The notes under the pieces: model-generated
Seen by the model: the letters and a program-made list of their open reading frames with translations, nothing else
Told to the model about the DNA's origin: nothing
Databases searched by the model: none
Assembly (NCBI GenBank): GCA_963752915.1
Contig: CAVVZZ010000001.1
Location: 62,001-126,000 of the forward strand
From: DATJPR01 sp963752915
Lineage (GTDB): Bacteria > Bacteroidota > Ignavibacteria > UBA10030 > UBA6906
DNA: 64,000 bases
Direction of reading: 5' to 3'
Position numbers and translations under genes: made by a program
Shown: piece by piece, positions 43,266 to 51,475 of the stretch
Layout of the letters: each line of letters starts with the position of its first letter
Numbering within the stretch: position 1 is the stretch's first letter

Positions 43266-43793
43266 ATGCAACCAAAACCCAGTGTCTTAATGCCGGCGCT
43301 GTACGGAGGTATCGTTATCGCGGTGATCTCCGCGGTCCCGGGTTTGAACCTCCTGAACTGCCTCTGTTGCGCAGGCGTGATGATCGGGGGAGCAATGAGC
43401 GTGTTCTTCTACAAGAAGGATCTGACCGAAGGCCATCCACCGCTGACAAGCGGAGATGCGGTCCAGCTGGGAGCACTCGCAGGCGTTTTCGGAGCCCTCA
43501 TCGGGGCCGCGATCAGCGCCGCCATCCTTGCCGCCTTCGGCGACGTGAGCAAGCATTTGCTGATGAACTTCATGGAGGAGTACCGTGACCGCATTCCCGC
43601 CGAGGCATTCGACCAGATGGAGCGCGGCATGTCGATGGGGGGCGGGTTGTGGGTGATCTCGCTGATATCTTCGCTCGTGGTTGATACCATCTTCGGTTTA
43701 CTGGGCGGTCTCATCGGTTATGCAATCTGGAAACCAAAACCGGGCGCAATGCCGCCGCCGTCTTATACGCCGCCGCAAAATCCGGCAGTCTGA
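43266..43793 (+). CDS. small membrane protein, unknown function
   Basis: Protein of 175 residues starting 3 bases after the DUF2085 gene. It has about four hydrophobic helices: LYGGIVIAVISAVPGL, LNCLCCAGVMIGGAMSVFFY, AVQLGALAGVFGALIGAAISAAILAAF and WVISLISSLVVDTIFGLLGGLIGYAIW. A soluble loop MNFMEEYRDRIPAEAFDQMER separates the last two. The C-terminal tail is Pro-rich (PGAMPPPSYTPPQ). The layout is like DUF4199 or short glycine-zipper membrane proteins but no family is assigned. A strong terminator follows 28 bases after the stop. Confidence 0.7.
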   Translation: MQPKPSVLMPALYGGIVIAVISAVPGLNLLNCLCCAGVMIGGAMSVFFYKKDLTEGHPPLTSGDAVQLGALAGVFGALIGAAISAAILAAFGDVSKHLLMNFMEEYRDRIPAEAFDQMERGMSMGGGLWVISLISSLVVDTIFGLLGGLIGYAIWKPKPGAMPPPSYTPPQNPAV

Positions 43794-43820
43794 GTACGCA
43801 GCAGAATCCCGCAGATAAAC

Positions 43821-43849
43821 AAAACGGCGAGCGCGATGCTCGCCGTTTT
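43821..43849. terminator. strong bidirectional rho-independent terminator
   Basis: Perfect 12-bp stem AAAACGGCGAGC / GCTCGCCGTTTT with a 5-base loop; the stem base gives a T-tract on both strands. It closes the DUF2085 operon and faces the converging cytochrome c gene. Confidence 0.92.
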
Positions 43850-43938
43850 GGCTTTCCCCTCTGTCTCCAGCGCAATTTCTCAAAACAAGTTAGGAACAAG
43901 CCTGCCCAAGCTGCCTACTTTCGGACCATCAAAAACAA

Positions 43939-44026
43939 GGTTGCCTAGGCTGCTATGATTTTTCTCCTTTGTTTTCGGCGTCAAAATGAAGGAAATTTCT
44001 ACATTAAAACGGTTGCCTAGGCAACC
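43939..44026. repeat. repeated GGTTGCCTAGGC units, second copy a 16-bp perfect palindrome
   Basis: GGTTGCCTAGGC occurs at 43939-43950 and again at 44011-44022, where it extends to the perfect palindrome GGTTGCCTAGGCAACC (44011-44026). A weaker relative (AAGCTGCC, with GCCTGCCCAAGC) lies at 43899-43915. It sits between convergent genes, just past the cytochrome c stop on the minus strand. May be a second terminator hairpin or a protein-binding site. Confidence 0.5.
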
Positions 44027-44039
44027 ATGTTTTCCCACC

Positions 44040-44450
44040 TCAGTTGTCCCTTGCCCCCTGGTTGATCCAATCGACAATCAATTGAATCGTCGCCGCATCC
44101 AGATACGGACCTCCTTGCGGCATTCTTGCCCCGAACGGTGGGGTCGCCGAAATCTTTTTCGCGATGTTGCTCGCCGCTGCATTGCCCGGGACGATCGCCG
44201 GACCGTGGAGCCCTCCGGCTAGCAACCCCGCCACCGTTCCAACCGTCAATCCTGCCGTCCCTCCATGACAGCTCGTGCACCCGTAGTTCTCAAGAATCGG
44301 CAGGACGTTCTTGCTGTACGAAACCGTGTCCGCAGGCGGTGGAGGCGGCGGTGGCTGCTGCACGGTAAACGGACCCGTTCCCATGTCCCGGCATGCATTG
44401 AAGGTGATTGATATTGTCAGAATCGTCAAGCATACGAGGAGCCACCGCAT
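44040..44450 (-). CDS. cytochrome c-like lipoprotein
   Basis: Protein of 136 residues from the ATG at 44450. Signal sequence LLVCLTILTISITFNAC has a lipobox (FNAC, Cys20). A Pro-rich linker (VQQPPPPPPPADTV) leads to a haem-c motif CTSCHGG (CxxCH) near 58-62, with SYSKNVLPILENYG before it, typical of planctomycete/bacteroidete PSD1-like cytochromes. ARMPQGGPYLDAATIQLIVDWINQGA near the end supplies the likely axial Met. It is predicted to be a membrane-anchored monohaem cytochrome. Two genes upstream on the same strand is the giant oxidoreductase; a functional link is only conjecture. Confidence 0.85.
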   Translation of the reverse strand: MRWLLVCLTILTISITFNACRDMGTGPFTVQQPPPPPPPADTVSYSKNVLPILENYGCTSCHGGTAGLTVGTVAGLLAGGLHGPAIVPGNAAASNIAKKISATPPFGARMPQGGPYLDAATIQLIVDWINQGARDN

Positions 44451-44514
44451 TGACAGAGAATCTCCAAAGTGATGAGAGAGGCATCGCCTCCATGCCCGTT
44501 CTTGATGCACCATC

Positions 44515-46305
44515 TCACTTCAACAAGAGCATCCGTTGCGTCGCCGACTGTCCGTTTGCTGTCGAGAGACGGTAGAAATACACTCCGGACGCAAGTGTTC
44601 CTGCATTGAACGTCACGCGGTATGTTCCGGCGCTCCGCGATTCATCCAGGAGCGTCGTTACTTCCTGCCCAAGCAGATTGAACACCTTCAGCGTTACCCG
44701 CGTCGGCGCTGTCAGCGAGAACTGGATCATCGTGCTGGGGTTGAACGGATTCGGGAAATTCTGCAGGAGCGAGAATCCGCTCGGAATGGACGACTGCGCT
44801 GATGGGACTGACGTCAAAACGGACGGCAACCAGAGCATTTGCCCACGAATCTCTCCGCCGGGGTGAGCCTTGGTGTGCACATTGAAATAATAGAGTCCAC
44901 GCAGATAGCCGGGGATGTTTGTGCTCTCATAACCGGTCCAGACACCGGTCGAGGTGCTATCCGTAAACGACACCGGCTCAACCACAGGGCCGCTGACGCC
45001 GATCGCCCCCGTATGGAAATGCGCCGCTGTCAGCGTGTCGCTCAGCGAAGCAATGGTGACCTGGTACGACAGCTTCTGCCCGAGACTGTCGAGCAGGGCA
45101 TAACCGGTTCCTGTCCCTGATGTCGAAACTCCCGACTCCTGAGAAGAACTCAAACCCATAATGAACTCGATGGCGGAAGCCGGCATCAGTTGACCCCGGA
45201 TCTCCCCGCCCGGATGCGCGGATGTGTGAAAATTCATGTACACATTTCCTGTAAGCAGACTCCGGATGATGCTGTCCGCCGGTGTCGCCCATGCACCGGT
45301 CGCGGTATTGCTGCTTTCGGTGAACGGATGGACGACAGGCCCGCCTACTCCGGGAGCACCAGTATGGAAGTGTGAGCCCGTTACCGGGCCGGTCAACTCC
45401 GCGAACGTTGCACGATAGAGCAGTGAGGTTCCATCAGGACTGAGAATCGCCCATGCGGTCCCGTGTCCCGGTGCCGTATTCGCCGGGGTCTCCTGGGTTC
45501 CGTCAAGAGAAATGTTGAATCGCTCCCCTGTGACTGACATCAGTTGTCCCCGTATCTCCCCTCCGGGGTGCGCCTTCGTGTGAATATTAAAGTACAAACC
45601 GTTTTTCGGAAGGAGACCATAGATGCTGTCTGCAAAGCTCACCCACCCGCCTGCCGATGTGCTGTCGACAAATGCAATGGGATGGACGACAGGGCCCGCA
45701 ACACCGGCCGGACCGGTATGGAAGTGTGCGCCGGTAACCGTGTCACTTAATGCAGCAACAGTGACTTCGTAGGTAAGTTTTTTCCCGACACTGTCAATAT
45801 ACGCATACCCTGTCCCGGTACCCGCCGTCCCCGTTGCCGGGGTTTCCTGACTGGCATCGGCACTGATTGTGAATCCCATTCCCGGCGCAAGTGTCAGTTG
45901 GCCGCGAATTTCTCCTCCCGGGTGATTGCTGGAATGCACGTTTGCATACACTTCTCCCCTGATCAGGTGCTGCAGGATAGTGTCAGGGACATTGGTCCAG
46001 GTTCCGGACGCTGTGTTCCCGGAAAATGTGATGGGGAATACCACTGGCCCTCCGACACCCGGCGCGCCGACGTGGAAATGCATTGCGGTCGCCCCTATGC
46101 TCAGGTTAGCGTAGGTCAGTCGGAACGTCAATGTCGACATATCCGGACTCAATACCGCCCAGAGGGTTCCATGTCCCGCTGACGCAGTCGGTGGTGTTTC
46201 CTGCGATCCTGTAAGAGACGCGGTAAAGAGGATCTGCGCGCGCGAAGAGACGGAGAGTCCCCCCAGAAACGCCAGAACAAAAAGGAACCGTAACCGTTTT
46301 CCCAT
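44515..46305 (-). CDS. secreted protein with four CHRD domains and a T9SS C-terminal sorting domain
   Basis: Protein of 596 residues. Signal peptide LRFLFVLAFLGGLSVSSRA. Four tandem CHRD (chordin-like) domains of about 120 residues follow, each with GSQET/ASQET/GTQET/SSQES at its start, an AHFHTG or MHFHVG motif with GVGGPVV, and ending HPGGEIRGQL/M (near 140, 260, 378 and 494). The C-terminal ~85 residues are a T9SS type A sorting domain: FSLLQNFPNPFNPSTMIQF, RVTLKVFNLLGQEVTTLLDE and ASGVYFYRLST, ending KMLLLK-like RMLLLK. It should cross the outer membrane by the T9SS and be released or anchored. Role of CHRD in bacteria is unclear. Confidence 0.93.
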   Translation of the reverse strand: MGKRLRFLFVLAFLGGLSVSSRAQILFTASLTGSQETPPTASAGHGTLWAVLSPDMSTLTFRLTYANLSIGATAMHFHVGAPGVGGPVVFPITFSGNTASGTWTNVPDTILQHLIRGEVYANVHSSNHPGGEIRGQLTLAPGMGFTISADASQETPATGTAGTGTGYAYIDSVGKKLTYEVTVAALSDTVTGAHFHTGPAGVAGPVVHPIAFVDSTSAGGWVSFADSIYGLLPKNGLYFNIHTKAHPGGEIRGQLMSVTGERFNISLDGTQETPANTAPGHGTAWAILSPDGTSLLYRATFAELTGPVTGSHFHTGAPGVGGPVVHPFTESSNTATGAWATPADSIIRSLLTGNVYMNFHTSAHPGGEIRGQLMPASAIEFIMGLSSSQESGVSTSGTGTGYALLDSLGQKLSYQVTIASLSDTLTAAHFHTGAIGVSGPVVEPVSFTDSTSTGVWTGYESTNIPGYLRGLYYFNVHTKAHPGGEIRGQMLWLPSVLTSVPSAQSSIPSGFSLLQNFPNPFNPSTMIQFSLTAPTRVTLKVFNLLGQEVTTLLDESRSAGTYRVTFNAGTLASGVYFYRLSTANGQSATQRMLLLK

Positions 46306-46349
46306 TTTCCACACCCTCCCTTTTTTAATGCAGTATAATCGGTAGCTCA

Positions 46350-49300
46350 TTAACAGTTGCGGATCGGGGAAAGTTGCAGCAAATGGTCAAGCCATGCACT
46401 TGTAAGCTTTTCCATGACCGTGTTCTGTCGTAATCGTGCATTCAGATTCAAAAAGTCGACTTCATCCATTGGCTGGTCTTGATTGACGCAGGAGAAGACG
46501 AACTCTTCCACTCCGGTTACCGGATTGACATGGCGCTGGAGGCACTGCGCACAGATCGCCTTCATCATGCATTGCATGGGCGAATTGATGGAAGCGATTC
46601 CAATGTGGTTCGCCTTCAGGTAGGGGCTGAGCTCTCGTTCACGAGCTTGCTTCACCGCCGCCATCATCCTATCGGAACCGATGGCAATGACGCGCGATGC
46701 CTGATCCAACCGAATCGGCGCGGGCCCGAGCTCGCCTTTCGCATACGCGAGGGCAGCCTGGATAATATTCCCGACATAGCTTCGGTCCTGCGGCCGCCCG
46801 ACGGGAATCGGCGGCCCTCCGTCTACACTGAAGACCAGGACGTCCGACGCTGCTTCAAGCCATTCCCGTTTGAAAAGGTCCTCCCCCTTTTTGTATCCGG
46901 CGAAGTAGATGACCCTTCCGCCCTTCTCCCTGAAGGCACGCCCGATGGAGAAGAGCACAGCATTACCAAGGCCGCCCCCGAGCAGGACGACAGTCTCCTT
47001 CTCGTGGATCTCCGTCGGGGTCCCCGTCGGACCCATGACCACAATCCGTTGACCGGGTTTCAGCATCGCGCTCATTCGCGAACTCGCCCCGACTTCGAGA
47101 GCGATCATCCCGATTTCCCCCTTGCCGGGATCGACCCAGGCCCCGGTAAGCGCGACGCCTTCCATCGTGAGAACGGTGTTTTCGATCCTCCGGGAATCGG
47201 ATTCGTAATTCTGCAGGCGATAGAACTGTCCCGGGTGAAATTCGCGAGCCGCTTTTGGCGCGCGTGCGATGATTTCTGTTATCGTCGGTGTTAATTTGTC
47301 CACTCGAACGACACGCGCCTGCAATTCCTCCGACAGGGTGTCCTGGAACGTCCGCCATTCCTTTCCCGGATCAGAACCGAGACGACGTGCGGCCATCGAC
47401 CGGCGCGAATCCATCGATGCCAGAACGTACGGGTAACCATCTTTCGCAGACGCCATCGCCCGCACAACACTCCCCGCATATGCCGGATGGTTGTCCCCGT
47501 AGAATGATACCGTCCGGCCGTCAGACGATTGCGACGACGTAAAGAATGCCCGGGGATCGCCCGGGGCCGGCACGAGGTTTCCCTCGTGAAACCGATGCGG
47601 GAGAAAGTACTCGTCACGTTCATCAAGCGTGAACGATCCCGGATGCTCCCGCTCGTACATCACATTCGGCGCAGTACCGGCGGCAATGATTGCCGTTCGT
47701 GCCGGAACGTGCTTTCGTCGACCCGAGGTGCGCCACTTCCCGTTGACGAATTCCATCGCTTCAAAGATCATTTCGTTGAGCGCGCCCCCTATGTCCGGAA
47801 CCGCTTCTACCGGGTTCATGTTCTCTACGAACCCGATCCCCTCTTCCAGGCCTTTGATGATCTCTTCGTGATTCAATCGATACGCCGGTGAATCAACGAT
47901 CGATTTCCTGTAGTAGATCCGGACACCCCCCCACTGCCGGAGAAGGGGAATGAAATTGGGAGCTTCGCCGGCTTCCGCGGCCCGGAGCCGTTCTGCTTCA
48001 ATCGCCTCCGCGTGGCTGAGATATTCGAGAAGGGTCTCACGTTCTTCAGGGTCAAATGCCGCGAGAACCTCCTCTCGCGCACGTTCCCTCGTAAGCGCGT
48101 CAAACCGTTCCTTGACCTTCGTCACCTGGACCGGGTAATACGCCATCAACTCCGTTGCTGTGTCGATCGCCGTCAGACCTCCCCCGATCACGATCGCGGG
48201 AAGCCGCACTTGAAGGTTCGCCATGGATTCCTTCTTGCCGGCGCCGGTGAGTTGGAGCGCCATCAAAAAATCACTCGCCTTCCGTATTCCCCGGATCAAG
48301 TTGTTCTTCATGCGGACAAACGTCGGCTTTCCCGCGCCGGCGGCGATGCAGATGTGATCGAATCCGTACTTCCAGGCATCATCGATCGTCACGGTTCCGC
48401 CGAACCGCACGCCGTCGAATAATGCGAAGTGCTGGCGCCGGAGCAGCGTGAGATAAATCACTGTCAGAAAATTCTTGTCCCACCTCGACGTGATCCCGTA
48501 TTCCGAAACTCCTCCGAACCCCGCCATCGGTCGTTCGCTGAGCTTCATGTGAATCTCCGCGTAATCACGGATGGGTTTCGGCGTGCCGTCGGACTCGAAG
48601 AATACGGAAGAGAGCGGCTCGATCTTCAGACCGTCCACTCCGACCACGCCGAACCCTTCATTCAGAAAATAATGCGCAAGGGTGTATCCGGCTGGTCCCA
48701 TTCCCACAACGAGGATTTTCAGACCATTATAGGGAAGAGCATGTGGTCGATGAATATTGAGAGGGTTCCACCGGGTGAGGAGGGAGTAGATCTCAAAGCC
48801 CCAGGGCAAGGAGAGCACCTCGGTGAGAATGCGGGTTTCCACCTGTGGGATGTTGACGGGATCTTGTTTCTGATAAATGCATCCTTTCATGCAGTCGTTG
48901 CATATTCGGTGGCCCGTTCCCGGGAGCATTGGGTTATCGATCATGATGAGAGCGAGCGCGCCGAGACTATCTCCCTTCGATTTGAGCTCGTGCGATTCGG
49001 AGATCCTTTGATTGAGAGGACACCCTTTCAACTCGTAGCCAAGCGGATTGTGTTTGAACGCCTCGCCCTCCCTGAACCCATGAGAGCAAGTGTCTTTTTC
49101 GCGCTTGTGACAGATGATGCAGTAGTCCACTTCACTATCCGCATGGCGCGCATCGAAGCGGGAATCAGTGAGATCAAATCCGTCGCGCCGCCGGTAATGC
49201 TCGGGGTTGCCGGTGATCGCGTCGCCTTCCGGGCCTTCCTGGCGTCTAAAGGAGACCAGATGATTGAAATCGGTGGGTGACGGTACCTGAAACATTATCC

Positions 49301-49991
49301 ATGATTGGTACGCAGGGTCCCGTTGATAGTAGATTGCAGCCAGCCATTGTTCGAACACGCTCACGACGGCAATCAAAAACTGTCGGAGCGAGGGTTCATC
49401 CTCCGCTGTGGGAAGGACCTCCTTCATTGTTCTATTGTCTCGCAGGACACGAACAAGCTTCGCGATCGCGGTGATGGACTGTGGAGGAAGCCCGACTTTG
49501 ACAAATCGTTCATGTTCCACTAGGGCGAGAACCGCCGTTGCTGTTTCGAGCTCCGGGTCGTCGTGCGTGATTCCCGGGAATACACCGAGGACCGAGCGAG
49601 CGGTTGCAGACAATCGGTTTCGATCCAATTGGAGGGCGCTTTCCCTCGGGTATTTCTTGAGGACCCTTCGGACAAAGAACTCCCGCTTGCACTCAAAAAG
49701 AGCTTGCTCCTGAACCGAACGCTGTCGAAGCGCTTCGAGCTCACTTTCCACGTGGAAGAGGTCGCCGAGAAACACGCTGAGGTGTTCTGCCAACTCTTCG
49801 AGCATCGCGGACACCTCCGTCGGAGGCATTCCGAGTCCCTGATGAGCTCGATAATCGCCGAAACGGGCGTGGAGGTGGGGGTTGCGAGAGTGGACGAACT
49901 CATAGAACCGGAGTGTAAGGTTTTCCAACACTTGCGAATCATAAAGGTCAGAATACTTGTAGCCAATACCAGAGAGATCCAGGAAATCCAT
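46350..49991 (-). CDS. giant FAD/Fe-S oxidoreductase: GltD/NfnB-like module fused to an NfnA/PyrK-like module
   Basis: Protein of 1213 residues. The first ~280 are helical and unassigned. Next is a GltD-type Fe-S domain with Cys at about 291, 294, 302, 324, 364, 367 and 371 (YCIICHKREKDTC, GCPLNQ, RICNDCMKGC). A pyridine-nucleotide-disulfide/FAD core follows, with GMGPAGYTLAHYF near 430 and a second dinucleotide fold (AIVIGGGLTAIDTATELM) near 600. From about 890 there is an FNR/PyrK-like reductase (VDKLTPTITEI, FHPGQFYRLQNY, ETVVLLGGGLGNAVLFSIGRAF), ending in a [2Fe-2S]-like cluster with Cys 1141, 1147, 1150 and 1168. This order matches NfnB plus NfnA in one chain (inference). Start ATG at 49991 has AAGGA 7 bases upstream; TTG at 50027 is less likely. 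Confidence 0.82.
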   Translation of the reverse strand: MDFLDLSGIGYKYSDLYDSQVLENLTLRFYEFVHSRNPHLHARFGDYRAHQGLGMPPTEVSAMLEELAEHLSVFLGDLFHVESELEALRQRSVQEQALFECKREFFVRRVLKKYPRESALQLDRNRLSATARSVLGVFPGITHDDPELETATAVLALVEHERFVKVGLPPQSITAIAKLVRVLRDNRTMKEVLPTAEDEPSLRQFLIAVVSVFEQWLAAIYYQRDPAYQSWIMFQVPSPTDFNHLVSFRRQEGPEGDAITGNPEHYRRRDGFDLTDSRFDARHADSEVDYCIICHKREKDTCSHGFREGEAFKHNPLGYELKGCPLNQRISESHELKSKGDSLGALALIMIDNPMLPGTGHRICNDCMKGCIYQKQDPVNIPQVETRILTEVLSLPWGFEIYSLLTRWNPLNIHRPHALPYNGLKILVVGMGPAGYTLAHYFLNEGFGVVGVDGLKIEPLSSVFFESDGTPKPIRDYAEIHMKLSERPMAGFGGVSEYGITSRWDKNFLTVIYLTLLRRQHFALFDGVRFGGTVTIDDAWKYGFDHICIAAGAGKPTFVRMKNNLIRGIRKASDFLMALQLTGAGKKESMANLQVRLPAIVIGGGLTAIDTATELMAYYPVQVTKVKERFDALTRERAREEVLAAFDPEERETLLEYLSHAEAIEAERLRAAEAGEAPNFIPLLRQWGGVRIYYRKSIVDSPAYRLNHEEIIKGLEEGIGFVENMNPVEAVPDIGGALNEMIFEAMEFVNGKWRTSGRRKHVPARTAIIAAGTAPNVMYEREHPGSFTLDERDEYFLPHRFHEGNLVPAPGDPRAFFTSSQSSDGRTVSFYGDNHPAYAGSVVRAMASAKDGYPYVLASMDSRRSMAARRLGSDPGKEWRTFQDTLSEELQARVVRVDKLTPTITEIIARAPKAAREFHPGQFYRLQNYESDSRRIENTVLTMEGVALTGAWVDPGKGEIGMIALEVGASSRMSAMLKPGQRIVVMGPTGTPTEIHEKETVVLLGGGLGNAVLFSIGRAFREKGGRVIYFAGYKKGEDLFKREWLEAASDVLVFSVDGGPPIPVGRPQDRSYVGNIIQAALAYAKGELGPAPIRLDQASRVIAIGSDRMMAAVKQARERELSPYLKANHIGIASINSPMQCMMKAICAQCLQRHVNPVTGVEEFVFSCVNQDQPMDEVDFLNLNARLRQNTVMEKLTSAWLDHLLQLSPIRNC

Positions 49992-50345
49992 TGACTGTTC
50001 CTTGAGAATGTAGTATTTTTCCTTCAACTCTCAGATTTGAGAGGACTTCGTGCCGGGAGTACTTCCGTGCAAATGCGGAGTTAATTTGAACGACGATGTA
50101 GGACTCGCGCTTCGATTCGCGGGTACGAGCCGAAAGGCATGAATCAGTCCCGGGCTCGACACTAGATAGAACCAAACCATACCTCAATGCGGTTCGCTGA
50201 ATATACCAACCGACGGTCAGCTCCAGGCTCCTTTCGCGATACATTCAGCCGGCAGCGAGCTGTAGGAAGGCCGTTCCATCAGTGATTTGGAGGTCGTGGC
50301 AAGGGCGGTTCCACTGGATCCAATATCCCTTGAGGCGAAACTTCC
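49992..50345. promoter_or_regulatory. divergent intergenic region between the giant oxidoreductase and merR
   Basis: 354 bases with no convincing gene on either strand. It should hold both promoters, and a MerR-type operator would be expected here, but no clear 19-20 bp spaced inverted repeat was identified by eye. A T-arm-like string (CGCGC-TTCGATT-CGCGG, near 50107-50124) does not extend into a tRNA. Confidence 0.4.
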
Positions 50346-50732
50346 ATGGCAGCAATAATAGAACACGCAACCTATTCCATCGGGGAAGCTGCTGATGTTT
50401 TGGGGATCTCGATTCCGACGCTCCGCTTGTACGAGTATCACGGACTGATCATACCTCTGCGGCGCTCGTCCGGCCACCGACGGTACGCTCAGAGTGAGCT
50501 CGAGCGCGTGCGGCGCATTCGTGAGGTCATTCATTCCCGACAATACACTCTCGAGACGCTACGGGGCCATTTGGCCGCAACAACGCACAAAACCCCGCTC
50601 CCCTGCACACCTGGCGACGGTGCGCCGGATCTCCCGTGCTGGATGCACCCCTCGCATGATGCCCGCGAACGGAGCGTCCGCTGCAGGGAATGTGACGTCT
50701 ATATCTCGTCCGTTGATAGCGCGATACGCTGA
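50346..50732 (+). CDS. MerR-family transcriptional regulator with Cys-containing tail
   Basis: Regulator of 128 residues. The N-terminal winged helix-turn-helix is typical: YSIGEAADVLGISIPTLRLYEYHGLI near 10-35, SSGHRRYAQSELERVRRIREVI near 41-62, and a dimerisation helix after YTLETLRGHLA. The C-terminus has four Cys (PLPCTPG, LPCWMH, VRCRECDVY) plus two His, which could bind a metal or sense redox state. The gene lies divergent to the giant oxidoreductase, a common arrangement for a MerR regulator and its target (inference). Start 50346 has CTTGAGG upstream. It ends 230 bases before the DUF4203 gene. Confidence 0.88.
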   Translation: MAAIIEHATYSIGEAADVLGISIPTLRLYEYHGLIIPLRRSSGHRRYAQSELERVRRIREVIHSRQYTLETLRGHLAATTHKTPLPCTPGDGAPDLPCWMHPSHDARERSVRCRECDVYISSVDSAIR

Positions 50733-50905
50733 ACAGTATCACTTCTCGATGCGCCGATCGTGGATCTCTCGCCGTGGATGCCTCCGCTGCCGGATCCGGA
50801 GCCGGGCGGAGAGCGATGATACACGACGGCAGCACGAGACGGGTCGCCACGCGCTATGACGGGATGGGCGGTTTTCGGCGTCCGCATTTCCATTTCCCCT
50901 CAGCC

Positions 50906-50940
50906 GAGAGTGACTCTCGCTGAAGTGTTGAGTCACTCTC
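50906..50940. terminator. 11-bp perfect inverted repeat, terminator or operator
   Basis: GAGAGTGACTC (50906-50916) and GAGTCACTCTC (50930-50940) flank a 13-base loop, 20 bases before the DUF4203 start and 170 after merR. No T-tract. A regulatory site near the DUF4203 start is as likely as termination. The rest of the 50733-50959 gap holds no gene. Confidence 0.45.
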
Positions 50941-50959
50941 ATCCACCTCTTCCAATGCC

Positions 50960-51475
50960 ATGAGCACAATCGTTCTTCTTGTTCTCGGAGCTCTGCTGTT
51001 GATCTTCGGGCGAAAGCTCTTTTGGCTTTTTGTCGCCGCCGCGGGCTTCGTGATCGGGTTCACCTATGCTCCGGAAATTCTCGGCATCCATTCGGAGAAT
51101 TCCGCTCTCATCGTTGGTTTGCTGTGCGGCGCCGTCTGCGGGGTGATTGCGGTCTTTGTCCAGAAGATCGCGATCAGCGTTGCCGGATTCGCGGCGACCG
51201 GGTTCCTCGCGATGAATTATTCCGAAGCCATTTTCCATCTGGCCGGCGACATGCGGTGGATTGTGTTCGTGGCCGCCGGAATCATCGGAGCGTTACTGGT
51301 CCACTGGCTGTTTGACTGGACCTTGATCGTCGTGTCGTCGTTCGTCGGTGCAACCCTTATCGAGCAAGTGATCCATCGACCGGAACACTCGTATTGGCTC
51401 GTCCTTCTCCTCGCCGCACTGGGAATCGTCATCCAGGCCCGGATGAAGGGCAACCGGAAGAACCACGAGGAATGA
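50960..51475 (+). CDS. DUF4203-like membrane protein
   Basis: Protein of 171 residues made of about six or seven membrane helices: TIVLLVLGALLLIFGRKLFWLFVAAAGFVIGFTYAP, ALIVGLLCGAVCGVIAVFVQKIAISVAGFAATGFLAMNY, WIVFVAAGIIGALLVHWLFDWTLIVVSSFVGATLIEQVI and SYWLVLLLAALGIVIQARM, with a short basic tail (KGNRKNHEE). The layout of paired helices with Gly/Ala packing matches DUF4203/TMEM198-like proteins, function unknown. The stop overlaps the start region of the beta-CASP gene (ATGA at 51472), so the two are cotranscribed. Confidence 0.72.
   Translation: MSTIVLLVLGALLLIFGRKLFWLFVAAAGFVIGFTYAPEILGIHSENSALIVGLLCGAVCGVIAVFVQKIAISVAGFAATGFLAMNYSEAIFHLAGDMRWIVFVAAGIIGALLVHWLFDWTLIVVSSFVGATLIEQVIHRPEHSYWLVLLLAALGIVIQARMKGNRKNHEE

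Noticed and set aside
43880..44077. 65-codon minus-strand frame over the GCCTAGGC repeats
   Set aside because: The repeat translates to periodic SLGN-like units; no start context, and it overlaps the cytochrome c stop.
50107..50124. T-arm-like string upstream of merR
   Set aside because: It has TTCGATT between imperfect stems only; no acceptor stem or D/anticodon arms can be built around it.
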